DNA of 64,000 bases from Rhizobium sp. ZPR4 (GTDB lineage Bacteria; Pseudomonadota; Alphaproteobacteria; Rhizobiales; Rhizobiaceae), in the NCBI RefSeq assembly GCF_040215725.1, contig NZ_CP157968.1, forward strand, positions 1,364,001-1,428,000. Reading direction: 5' to 3'. The position numbers and the translations under genes are program-made. The first letter of the stretch is position 1, and every line of letters starts with the position of its first letter. The notes under the pieces were generated by a model. The model ran no database searches. It saw only the letters and a list, made by a program, of their open reading frames with translations, and was not told where the DNA came from. Below are positions 56,277 through 64,000 of the stretch, in pieces.

Positions 56277-57626
56277 ATGGTTCAAAAACACGTCACCTTC
56301 GGTATCATGCTGCAAGGCCCCGGCGGCCACATGAATGCCTGGAAACACCCGAGCGTACCGGCCGATGCCAGTACCAATCTCAACTTCTTCGTCAAGACGG
56401 CGCGCAAGGCCGAAGAGGCCGGTATTGCCTTCGCTTTCGTCGCGGACGGACTCTATATCAACGAGCAATCGATCCCGCATTTCCTCAATCGCTTTGAGCC
56501 GTTGACCATTCTTTCGGCGCTTGCTGCCTTTACGACGAAGCTCGGCCTGGTGGGTACGGTTTCGACCTCCTATAGCGATCCATTCACCATCGCACGGCAG
56601 TTTGCCTCGCTTGATCTTATCAGCGGCGGCCGCGCCGGCTGGAATGCGGTGACGTCGCCGCTCGAAGGCTCCGGCCGCAACTACAGCCGCGAACATCCGG
56701 AACACGAGCTGCGCTACGAGATTGCCGACGAATATCTGGACGCCATCAAGGGCCTATGGGATTCCTGGGACGACGATGCCTTCGTGCGTGACCGCGAGGC
56801 CGGCGTTTATGCGGACAAATCCAAGCTGCATCGCCTGGACCACAAGGGCCGGTTCTTCCGCATCGAGGGACCCCTCAATATTGGCCGTTCCAAGCAAGGC
56901 CAGCCGGTGGTGTTCCAGGCCGGTGCCTCCGATTCCGGCATCCGGCTCGCGGGCAAGCACGCCGATGCCGTTTTCACCAATGGCGGGCCGCTCGAAGATG
57001 CCAAGACCTTCTACAAGCAGGTGAAGCAGAGCGCGATTGCGCATGGCCGCAGTGCCGCCGATATCGGCATCTTCCCCGGTATCGGCCCGATCGTCGGCGC
57101 GACGCAGGAGGAGGCGGAGGCCAAATATCAGGCGATCCGCGGTCTCGTCACCATCGAGGAGGCGCTCGCCTATCTCGGCCGTTTCTTCGATCATCACGAT
57201 TTCAGCGCCTATCCGCTGGATGAACAGTTTCCCGATCTCGGCGACATCGGTCGCAATAATTTCCGCGCCACGACCGACCGCATCAAGAAGACCGCACGTG
57301 AGAAGGGACTGACTTTACGTGAAGTCGCGCTCGATGCAGCCACGCCGCGCACCTCCTTCATCGGCACGGCCGGGCACATTGCCGACGAAATCATCCGCTG
57401 GGTGGATGAAGAGGGCGCGGACGGCTTCATCCTCGGCTTCCCGGTCATCGGCGAAGGCTTTAACGATTTCTCCAGGCATGTCCTGCCGATCTTGACGGAG
57501 CGCGGCTATTTCGATCCGGCGCTGAAAGGCGAGACGCTGCGCGATCACCTTGGCCTGCCGTTCCGCGAAAGCCGCCATGCAGCGGAGGCCGAAGGCATCG
57601 AGCCCGCACGGGCCGTCGGCGCCTGA
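56277..57626 (+). CDS. NtaA/SnaA/DszA-family FMN-dependent monooxygenase (YtnJ/YxeK-like)
   Basis: 449 residues from ATG 56277 with AGGAGG 6 bases upstream. Family hallmarks are GPGGHMNAWKHP, ARKAEEAGIAFAFVADGLYI, TVSTSYSDPFTIARQFASLD, SGGRAGWNAVTS, NYSREHPEHELRYEIADEYL, and IGRSKQGQPVVFQAGAS. Members act on nitrilotriacetate, dibenzothiophene sulfone or S-substituted N-acetylcysteines. Here the neighbours favour cleavage of the C-S bond of an N-acetylated cysteine adduct. Confidence 0.87.
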   Translation: MVQKHVTFGIMLQGPGGHMNAWKHPSVPADASTNLNFFVKTARKAEEAGIAFAFVADGLYINEQSIPHFLNRFEPLTILSALAAFTTKLGLVGTVSTSYSDPFTIARQFASLDLISGGRAGWNAVTSPLEGSGRNYSREHPEHELRYEIADEYLDAIKGLWDSWDDDAFVRDREAGVYADKSKLHRLDHKGRFFRIEGPLNIGRSKQGQPVVFQAGASDSGIRLAGKHADAVFTNGGPLEDAKTFYKQVKQSAIAHGRSAADIGIFPGIGPIVGATQEEAEAKYQAIRGLVTIEEALAYLGRFFDHHDFSAYPLDEQFPDLGDIGRNNFRATTDRIKKTAREKGLTLREVALDAATPRTSFIGTAGHIADEIIRWVDEEGADGFILGFPVIGEGFNDFSRHVLPILTERGYFDPALKGETLRDHLGLPFRESRHAAEAEGIEPARAVGA

Positions 57627-57641
57627 GCCAGGACGATCACC

Positions 57642-58841
57642 ATGAACGCCATCATCAAGACCCCTTCAGCCGCAGATCAAATCGAGGCAGGGATCGCCGC
57701 CTATCTCGATGAGATCATCGCGCTCAGGCACGATCTGCACCAATATCCCGAACTCGCCTTTCAAGAGCATCGCACCGCCAAGAAGGTGGCCTCGCTGCTT
57801 GCGGAATGGGGCTATGAAGTCGCAACAGGTATCGCCGGTACCGGCGTAGTCGCAACCCTGAGGCGGGGCAATGGCAACCGCAGTATCGGCATCCGCGCCG
57901 ACATGGATGCCTTGCCGATCGAGGAGGCGACCGGGCTCGAGTATCAGAGTGCCAATCCCGGCGTCATGCATGCCTGCGGACACGACGGACATACATCGAT
58001 CCTGCTGGCGGCTGCCCGTTATCTTGCCGAAAGCGGCAATTTCAGCGGCACCCTGCGGCTGATATTCCAGCCGGCCGAAGAGATTGGCGCAGGTGCGCGC
58101 AAGATGTTGTCGGAGGGACTTTTCGATCGCTTCCCGGTCGATGCGGTCTTCGGCCTGCACAATTGGCCCGGCGTGCCGACGGGGCAGTTGGGGTTCGTTG
58201 CCGGCCCGGCGATGGCTTCCGTCGACAAGGCGGTCATCAAGATCGTCGGAAAGGGCGGGCATGGTGCCGAGCCGCATCGTGCGGTCGATCCGGTGCTGGC
58301 CTCGGCCTCATTCATCACGGCCCTGCAAAGCGTTGTCTCGCGCAATATCGATCCTCAGGAGATGGCGGTCGCAACGGTTGGTTCCATTCATGCCGGTTCG
58401 GCGTCCAACGTCATCCCGGAAAGCGTGGAGATGAAGCTGACCATGCGGGCCTACAATGAGGCCGTCCGTACCAGGCTGCAGGAACGAATTCCTGCTTTGG
58501 CGCGGGCGCAGGCGGAAAGTTTCGGTGCTGCGGCCGAAGTCGACTACCGTCTCGGTTTTCCCGCACTCTTCAATCATGCCGAAGAAACCGAATTCGCCCG
58601 CAATGTCGCCTTGCAGGCGCTTGGGCCCTCTGCCGTCGAGGCGGATTTCCGGCCGCGGACGGCGAGCGAAGACTTTGCCTTCCTGCTGCAGGCCAAGCCC
58701 GGAAGCTATCTCTTCGTCGGCAATGGCGACAGCGCGCCGCTGCACAGCGCCCGCTACGATTTCAACGACGCCATCATAGCGCCCGCAGCCCGCTACTGGG
58801 TGCGGCTCGCCGAAGCTTTCCTTGCGAACGACAACGGGTGA
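57642..58841 (+). CDS. M20-family amidohydrolase/deacetylase (HipO/YxeP-like)
   Basis: 399 residues. Metal-binding motifs are all visible: HACGHDGHT (near residue 108), QPAEEIGAGARKM, LHNWPGVPTG, and ASEDFAFLL. A dimerisation lid domain lies between about 190 and 305 (GKGGHGAEPH). Enzymes of this group remove acyl groups from amino acids; YxeP-type members deacetylate N-acetylcysteine in the succinocysteine pathway. It is 15 bases after the monooxygenase. Confidence 0.87.
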   Translation: MNAIIKTPSAADQIEAGIAAYLDEIIALRHDLHQYPELAFQEHRTAKKVASLLAEWGYEVATGIAGTGVVATLRRGNGNRSIGIRADMDALPIEEATGLEYQSANPGVMHACGHDGHTSILLAAARYLAESGNFSGTLRLIFQPAEEIGAGARKMLSEGLFDRFPVDAVFGLHNWPGVPTGQLGFVAGPAMASVDKAVIKIVGKGGHGAEPHRAVDPVLASASFITALQSVVSRNIDPQEMAVATVGSIHAGSASNVIPESVEMKLTMRAYNEAVRTRLQERIPALARAQAESFGAAAEVDYRLGFPALFNHAEETEFARNVALQALGPSAVEADFRPRTASEDFAFLLQAKPGSYLFVGNGDSAPLHSARYDFNDAIIAPAARYWVRLAEAFLANDNG

Positions 58842-58849
58842 CGAACGAC

Positions 58850-59398
58850 ATGAGCGACACGTTTCTTTACACGACCACGCTGGACCCGCGCGCCAAGCCG
58901 TTGATCGACGAGCTGATCTATGAATACGACAGCCGCTACGGCAGCTATTTCAGTACCGAGGGGGCTGCGGCCGAACTCAATCGCTATCCGCCGGAAGCCT
59001 TTGCGCCGCCGCATGGCAACTTCCTGCTCCTGTTGCGTAATGGCGAGGCGATCGGCGGCGGCGCGTTCAAGCACTACGACGATCGGACAGCCGAGTTCAA
59101 ACGCATCTGGACACGGCATGACCTGCGCCGGCAGGGACTGGCGCGTGCGGTCCTCGTCGAACTGGAGGCGCAAGCAGTGCGGCAAGGCTATCGGCGCATC
59201 TATCTGACGACGGGCTTTCGCCAACCGGAAGCCGTCGGTCTTTATCTCAATAATGGCTACACGGCGCTCTTCGATACTTCGGTCGATCCGGAAGTCCATA
59301 AAATCCTGCCTTTCGAGAAGGATGTCAGTCATCTGGCTTTGCGCGATGTCGTTGACGTCTCGGGCTCCCGGCAACGTCTGGTCGCCGCCGGCAGGTAA
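58850..59398 (+). CDS. GNAT N-acetyltransferase (SnaB/YxeL-like role)
   Basis: 182 residues from ATG 58850 (an overlapping GTG at 58838 is also possible). The acetyl-CoA motif is R-R-Q-G-L-A-R-A in TRHDLRRQGLARAVL (about residue 93), followed by YLTTGFRQPEAVGLYLNNGYTALF. In Bacillus succinocysteine operons an acetyltransferase first N-acetylates the S-substituted cysteine, which then becomes the monooxygenase substrate. Position immediately after the deacetylase fits that role. Confidence 0.82.
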   Translation: MSDTFLYTTTLDPRAKPLIDELIYEYDSRYGSYFSTEGAAAELNRYPPEAFAPPHGNFLLLLRNGEAIGGGAFKHYDDRTAEFKRIWTRHDLRRQGLARAVLVELEAQAVRQGYRRIYLTTGFRQPEAVGLYLNNGYTALFDTSVDPEVHKILPFEKDVSHLALRDVVDVSGSRQRLVAAGR

Positions 59399-59438
59399 TG
59401 GCGAGCCGGAGCAACGACAATCATAAGGGGTAAGCATC

Positions 59439-61220
59439 ATGGCGCTAACGACAGATTTCGCGGGTATCGATCCGGGCACGACAACTACCGAGGCCAAGAC
59501 TGACTATTCACGCTATCGCATCGTGCCGGCGAGGCACCCCGGACGCGCGGCCGGCACGATCTTTGCCGCGCTCGTCATAGCGATCGTCCTCTACTCCACC
59601 TTCACCAATCCGCGTTGGGGCTGGGGTGTCTTTGCCGAATGGTTCTTTGCGGAGCCGGTGCTTGTGGGACTTGGCAGGACGTTGCTTCTGACAGCGCTTG
59701 CAGCGGTGTCAGGCTCCATCCTCGGAACGGCATTGGCGCTGGCGCGCGTATCGAAGTCACCGCTGCTTGCCAGTCTCTCCTGGGGTTACATCTGGCTGCT
59801 GCGTTCGATCCCAATGATCGTGTTGCTGCTGGTTCTCAACAATCTCGGCTATCTCTATGAAACTATTAGTATCGGTGTTCCCTTTACGAATAAAGTGCTG
59901 TTCGATTACCCGACCACGCAGCTCCTGACGCCGTTCGCGGCGGCCTTTCTCGGCCTGACGCTGAACCAGTCCGCTTTCTTTGCCGAAATCGTGCGCGGCG
60001 GCATTTTGTCGGTCGATCAAGGTCAGCTGGAAGCGGCCGCATCCCTCGGCCTGTCTCGCCGCCGCCAGGCGTTCCGCATCGTTCTGCCGCAGGCGATGCG
60101 CTCCATCCTTCCCACGGGCTTCAACGAGATCATCGGCCTCGCCAAAAGCACGTCCATGGTCTACGTGCTGGCCCTGCCGGAGCTTTTCTATACGGTACAG
60201 GTCATCTATCGCCGCAATCTGGAAGTCATTCCGCTGCTGATGGTGGCAACCGTCTGGTATCTCGTCATCATGACCGTGCTGTCGATCGCCCAGCATTATA
60301 TCGAGCGCTATTTCTCCAAGGGCGCGGTGCGCAATCCGACGCCGTTGCCATTTCAGGCATTCTTCCGCCGCTTCCATCGGCCGCTGCCCGCTACGGCAGA
60401 CGGTAGATCGGACACCGGAGCACTCGCCGCTTTTCGCAGCGTGACAGATCTTCGTGCCAAGGGCGGAGCGGTGCGTATCCATGGCATTTCGAAGAGCTTC
60501 GGCGCGCTGAAGGTTCTCGACGATATCGAGCTCAACCTGCCTGCCGGCAGCGTCACGGCCATCATCGGCCCATCGGGCTCTGGGAAATCGACCCTGCTGC
60601 GCGCCATCAATCATCTCGAGCGTGTCGATAGCGGCTTCATCTCCGTGGACGGCGAACTCGTCGGCTACACGCAAAGGGGCGAGGTGCTCTATGAGCTCAA
60701 GGAAAAGGACATTCTGAAGCGCCGGACCGATATCGGTATGGTCTTTCAGAACTTTAACTTGTTCCCACACCTCACTGTTTTGGAAAACATTATCGAGGCG
60801 CCTATACAGGTGCGGGGATTAGGCCGGGACGAAGCTATCGTCTTCGCCAGGGAATTGCTCGCCCGTGTCGGTCTCAGCGACAAGATTGATGCCTATCCCC
60901 GTCAGCTTTCCGGCGGCCAGCAGCAGCGCGTCGCCATCGCTCGCGCCCTGGCGCTGCGACCGAAAGTCCTTCTCTTCGACGAGCCGACCTCAGCACTCGA
61001 TCCTGAACTTGTCGGCGAAGTGCTCGATGTGATCAAGGAACTTGCCCGAACCGGCACGACGCTCGTCATCGTCACCCACGAGATCGGCTTTGCGCGTGAG
61101 GTCGCCGATAGCATCGTCTTCATGGAGGGCGGCCACGTTATCGAAGCAGGCTCACCAACACAGATCCTCAATGATGCGAGACATCCGCGAACGCGCGCTT
61201 TCCTCGCAAAGGTTCTCTAG
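59439..61220 (+). CDS. Polar amino acid ABC transporter, permease fused to ATPase
   Basis: 593 residues. The N-terminal 300 are a His/Glu/Gln/Arg/opine-type permease with an EAA-like loop (LEAAASLGLSRRRQAFRIVLPQAMR) and five or so helices. After a linker rich in Arg and Pro, residues about 343-593 are an ABC ATPase: Walker A GPSGSGKST, Q-loop FQNFNLFPH, signature LSGGQQQRV, Walker B LLFDEPTSALD. Usually these are two genes (TcyB and TcyC, YxeN and YxeO). Two binding proteins follow. It likely imports a cysteine derivative. Confidence 0.88.
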   Translation: MALTTDFAGIDPGTTTTEAKTDYSRYRIVPARHPGRAAGTIFAALVIAIVLYSTFTNPRWGWGVFAEWFFAEPVLVGLGRTLLLTALAAVSGSILGTALALARVSKSPLLASLSWGYIWLLRSIPMIVLLLVLNNLGYLYETISIGVPFTNKVLFDYPTTQLLTPFAAAFLGLTLNQSAFFAEIVRGGILSVDQGQLEAAASLGLSRRRQAFRIVLPQAMRSILPTGFNEIIGLAKSTSMVYVLALPELFYTVQVIYRRNLEVIPLLMVATVWYLVIMTVLSIAQHYIERYFSKGAVRNPTPLPFQAFFRRFHRPLPATADGRSDTGALAAFRSVTDLRAKGGAVRIHGISKSFGALKVLDDIELNLPAGSVTAIIGPSGSGKSTLLRAINHLERVDSGFISVDGELVGYTQRGEVLYELKEKDILKRRTDIGMVFQNFNLFPHLTVLENIIEAPIQVRGLGRDEAIVFARELLARVGLSDKIDAYPRQLSGGQQQRVAIARALALRPKVLLFDEPTSALDPELVGEVLDVIKELARTGTTLVIVTHEIGFAREVADSIVFMEGGHVIEAGSPTQILNDARHPRTRAFLAKVL

Positions 61221-61312
61221 CAGTCGCAGGCATGCATTCGACGCTCTGAGGCAGCAGGCGTTCGGACCATCATAACAACATAAACAACCTATAATTGAAA
61301 TGGAGAAGGGAA

Positions 61313-62257
61313 ATGACATTCATTGAGAGAGCAAAGTATCTTGTTGCCGGCGTTCTGACGGCGGTAGCGATCAGTTGGACACCGACGAACGCGGCCGAGA
61401 AGTTCAACCTGAGCCCGGATACGTCCAATCGCGTCAGGGCGGAAAAGGATGAGGCGGCGATCAAGGCGATCGCACCGGGCTTCAAATTCGTCAATCCCGG
61501 CAAGTTCACCGTGGCCATCAATCCATGGGACCCGCCGATTGCGACTTATGCGACCGATGCGAAGACCGTCGTGGGCGCCGATCCCGATATCGCGCAGTTG
61601 CTTGCCGACTCCCTCGGCCTGCAGCTCGAGCTGGTTCCGGTCGCCTGGGAAGACTGGCCGCTCGGCGTCTCCTCCGGCAAATATGACGCCGTCATCTCCA
61701 ACGTGACAGTCACGGAAGAGCGCAAGTTGAAATTCGATTTCTCCACCTATCGCAGGGACGTGCTCGGCTTCTACGTGAAGGCCGACAGCAAGATCACCTC
61801 GATCAAGGAGCCCAAGGATGTCGCTGGTCTCAAGGTGATCACGGGCGCCGGCACCAACCAGGAGAAGATCATTCTCGAATGGGACCGGCAGAACGTGGCG
61901 GCCGGTTTGAAGCCGATCGACATACAGTATTACGACGATCGTGCCGCCGCTGATCTCGCGCTGCAGTCCGGTCGCGCCGACGTCGAATTCAATCCGAATG
62001 CGACGCAAGCCTATAAGGCCGCCATCAACGGCACCAGGAAGCTTGTCGGCACCGTCTCCGGCGGCTGGCCACTGACGGCCGAAATCGCCGTCACGACGAA
62101 GAAGGGTGCTGGCCTTGCCGACGCCCTCACGCTCGCCATCAATGATCGTATCAAGGACGGCAAGTATGGCGAAGTGCTGAAGCACTGGAGCCTGACTGCC
62201 GAAGGGGTCGATCAATCCAAGACCAACCCACCGGGCCTGCCAAAGAGCGGTTCGTAA
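61313..62257 (+). CDS. Amino-acid ABC substrate-binding protein (family 3), copy 1
   Basis: 314 residues from ATG 61313 with GGAGAAGGG upstream. A signal peptide ends near TNAAEK. The SBP family 3 fold is shown by GADPDIAQLLADSLGLQLELVPVAWEDWPLGVSSGKYDAVISNVTVTEERK and FSTYRRD. It is about 60% alike by eye to the next gene. It ends in ...KTNPPGLPKSGS. Confidence 0.87.
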   Translation: MTFIERAKYLVAGVLTAVAISWTPTNAAEKFNLSPDTSNRVRAEKDEAAIKAIAPGFKFVNPGKFTVAINPWDPPIATYATDAKTVVGADPDIAQLLADSLGLQLELVPVAWEDWPLGVSSGKYDAVISNVTVTEERKLKFDFSTYRRDVLGFYVKADSKITSIKEPKDVAGLKVITGAGTNQEKIILEWDRQNVAAGLKPIDIQYYDDRAAADLALQSGRADVEFNPNATQAYKAAINGTRKLVGTVSGGWPLTAEIAVTTKKGAGLADALTLAINDRIKDGKYGEVLKHWSLTAEGVDQSKTNPPGLPKSGS

Positions 62258-62265
62258 AGTTGGTC

Positions 62266-62304
62266 GAGCGGACCGGTGCCGGTGGGGCCCGCGCCGGTCC
62301 GCTC
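62266..62304 (+). repeat. Intercistronic hairpin between the two binding-protein genes
   Basis: GAGCGGACCGG (62266-62276) pairs perfectly with CCGGTCCGCTC (62294-62304) across a 17-base GC-rich loop. No T-run follows. It may protect the upstream message from exonuclease or reduce read-through. Confidence 0.65.
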
Positions 62305-62334
62305 CCGTCCATCTCAAATGGAGATACAGTTTCC

Positions 62335-63273
62335 GTGACGATCCCTACTATTTTCAGAACTACGCTTGCCGCCATGGTGGCGATTGCCTTGACAGGCTTT
62401 GCTCCGGCAATGGCAGCTGAAGACTTCGACCTGAGCCCGGAACAGCCCGGACGCATCCGCGCTGCGAAAGACGAAGCGGCGATCGTCGCTATTCCAAAGG
62501 ATTTCAAGTTCGTCACGCCCGGCACGTTCACCGTGGCGGTTGCGCCAGGCGGTCCGCCGCTTGCGACCTATGCGACGGATGCCAGGACTGTCGTGGGCGC
62601 CGATCCGGATTATGCCTATGCCGTCGCCGATGCGCTCGGTTTGAAGCTCGAGCTTGTCCCGGTCGCGTGGATCGATTGGCCGCTAGGACTGACTTCGGGC
62701 AAATATGATGCCGTCATCTCCAATGTCGGTGTCACCGAACAGCGCAAGGAAAAGTTCGATTTCTCCACCTATCGTCAGGGCCTGCACGGCTTCTTCGTCA
62801 AAAGCGGCAGCAAGATCACCGGTATCAAGGAGCCGAAGGATGCGGCCGGTCTGCGCATCATCGTCGGCGCCGGCACCAATCAGGAGCGCATCCTGCTGAA
62901 ATGGAGCGACGAGGATGTCGAAGCCGGCCTGAAGCCCATCGAACTACAATATTATGACGACGATGCGGCAAGTCTCCTGGCTCTCCAGTCCAATCGCGCC
63001 GATGTCATCGTGCAGCCGCACGCCCAGCTCGTCTACATCGCCGCTCGCGACAAGAACATCAAGCGCGTGGGTACGTTGAGCGCCGGTTGGCCAGATCGCT
63101 CGGATGTCGCTATCACCACGCGCAAGGGCAGTGGCTTGGCAACTGCACTGACCCTCGCAACGAACGGACTGATCAAGGATGGCACCTACGCCAAGATCCT
63201 CGACCATTGGCATCTTGCAGAAGAAGCCTTGCCGAAATCGGAAACCAATCCGCCGGGCCTGCCGAAGTTTTGA
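62335..63273 (+). CDS. Amino-acid ABC substrate-binding protein (family 3), copy 2
   Basis: 312 residues from a GTG at 62335 (GGAG 11 bases upstream); the frame opens at 62260 but that would run through the hairpin. The signal peptide ends APAMAAED. It parallels copy 1 throughout (DLSPEQPGRIRAAKDEAA, GADPDYAYAVADALGLKLELVPVAW, SGKYDAVISNVGVTEQRK, NPPGLPK), so it arose by tandem duplication and has since diverged. Differences in the ligand loop suggest a second substrate. Confidence 0.85.
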   Translation: MTIPTIFRTTLAAMVAIALTGFAPAMAAEDFDLSPEQPGRIRAAKDEAAIVAIPKDFKFVTPGTFTVAVAPGGPPLATYATDARTVVGADPDYAYAVADALGLKLELVPVAWIDWPLGLTSGKYDAVISNVGVTEQRKEKFDFSTYRQGLHGFFVKSGSKITGIKEPKDAAGLRIIVGAGTNQERILLKWSDEDVEAGLKPIELQYYDDDAASLLALQSNRADVIVQPHAQLVYIAARDKNIKRVGTLSAGWPDRSDVAITTRKGSGLATALTLATNGLIKDGTYAKILDHWHLAEEALPKSETNPPGLPKF

Positions 63274-63285
63274 GGAGATAGCCGC

Positions 63286-64000
63286 ATGAGCCGTAACGAC
63301 GCATCGATCAGCCATATCGGCTTTCTCACCCCCGGAAACTATCCGGATGAGGATCCGCTAGCCGGCCTGGAGCAGACCCTGCAATTGCTCGAATACGGGG
63401 AAGGGAGAGGGTTCAACAGCGCCTGGGTTCGCCAACGGCATTTGGAACCCGGCATTTCCTCGGCGAGTGCTTTTCTCGCCGCCGCGACACAGCGGACGCG
63501 CAAAATCGAGCTAGGCACCGCCGTCATACCCATCGGCTACGAAAGCCCGTATCGGCTCGCCGAGGATTTGGCGACGGTGGATGTACTGTCGCGCGGACGT
63601 TTGAATATCGGTCTGAGCGCCGGCCGGCCGCTGCATGCGGATCTGATCGGGCCGCTTGCTTTCGATGGCGATTGGGAGAGCCACGACTTTTCCCATCAGA
63701 GGGTGCTGCGCTTCGCCGACAATCTGAGGGGCGCCTATCTCGGCAATCAGGATACGGTCATCAAGACGCCCTTCGGTCCGCAGCGTCCGCGGCTTCAGCC
63801 TTATGCGAAAGGCTTGATCGATCGCATTTGGTATGGGGGCGGTTCGCTGCGGTCTGCCGAATGGGCCGGCCACAACGGCTTCAATCTGCTGATCGGCAAT
63901 GTCACCACGGGCGAGCAGACAGACGATTTCTTCGTTGCGCAGCAGCGGCAGCTTGAAACCTATCGCGCTTCCGGCGGCGACACGAGGCGGGTGGCGCTTG
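63286..64000 (+). CDS. LLM flavin monooxygenase, N-terminal part (cut by window edge)
   Basis: At least 238 residues from ATG 63286 with GAGGAGATAGC upstream; it runs off the end of the window. It has ISHIGFLTPGNYPDEDPLAG, GTAVIPIGYESPYRLAEDLA, TVDVLSRGRLNIGLSAGRP and RIWYGGGSLRSAEWAG. This is the third monooxygenase of the cluster and 12 bases after the second binding-protein gene, so it belongs to the same operon. Confidence 0.83.
   Translation, partial: MSRNDASISHIGFLTPGNYPDEDPLAGLEQTLQLLEYGEGRGFNSAWVRQRHLEPGISSASAFLAAATQRTRKIELGTAVIPIGYESPYRLAEDLATVDVLSRGRLNIGLSAGRPLHADLIGPLAFDGDWESHDFSHQRVLRFADNLRGAYLGNQDTVIKTPFGPQRPRLQPYAKGLIDRIWYGGGSLRSAEWAGHNGFNLLIGNVTTGEQTDDFFVAQQRQLETYRASGGDTRRVAL

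Overview
The window reads like accessory (plasmid or chromid) DNA of a fast-growing rhizobial alphaproteobacterium, Rhizobium/Agrobacterium type. The evidence is the high GC content, short intergenic gaps, very many ABC importers for plant-derived and soil nutrients, and typical rhizobial families (IalB-like protein, alphaproteobacterial MntR, lysine 6-dehydrogenase, DHA2-type efflux remnant). No rRNA, tRNA, CRISPR array, insertion sequence, prophage or replication origin was seen. The first gene (VOC protein) and the last gene (flavin monooxygenase) are cut by the window edges.

Layout. 0.6-11.1 kb is a sugar-acid/oligosaccharide locus: MFS permease, galactonate-dehydratase-type enolase, five-component oligopeptide-type ABC importer, GntR/FadR regulator and a DapA-family aldolase. 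11.3-14.6 kb is a beta-lactam resistance island: a class C and a class A beta-lactamase in tandem, with a divergent AmpR-like LysR regulator. 14.6-17.7 kb holds a globin-coupled chemoreceptor and a CmlA/FloR-type chloramphenicol exporter. The exporter is preceded by a nine-codon leader peptide and mutually exclusive hairpins that look like a translational attenuator. 17.8-20.2 kb holds a flavin monooxygenase, a GNAT acetyltransferase and an IalB-like protein. 20.3-28.9 kb is an arabinan locus: ArsR-like regulator, GH51 arabinofuranosidase and a complete oligopeptide-type ABC importer.

28.9-39.1 kb encodes what looks like a whole route from L-lysine to 2-oxoglutarate. It has lysine 6-dehydrogenase, aminoadipate-semialdehyde dehydrogenase, an aminotransferase, 2-oxoadipate dioxygenase/decarboxylase (HglS/DUF1338) and a YdiJ-type D-2-hydroxyglutarate dehydrogenase, with Lrp and LysR regulators. 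39.2-44.3 kb is a mixed stretch: P-loop kinase-like protein, two nucleotidyltransferases, and an argG paralogue with an ornithine-cyclodeaminase-like gene and a divergent Lrp. 44.4-49.9 kb holds a flavin monooxygenase, a secreted protein of unknown function, an MscS channel, a diguanylate cyclase with a duplicated sensor and an MntR regulator.

50.0-64.0 kb is an organosulfur scavenging region. It has a taurine/sulfonate importer (TauABC type) with a flavin monooxygenase, then a deletion scar holding the 3' tails of two lost genes. After that comes a cluster resembling the Bacillus ytm/yxe S-(2-succino)cysteine salvage operons: monooxygenases, M20 deacetylase, N-acetyltransferase, fused permease-ATPase, two substrate-binding proteins and another monooxygenase. 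Six luciferase-like flavin monooxygenases occur in the window.
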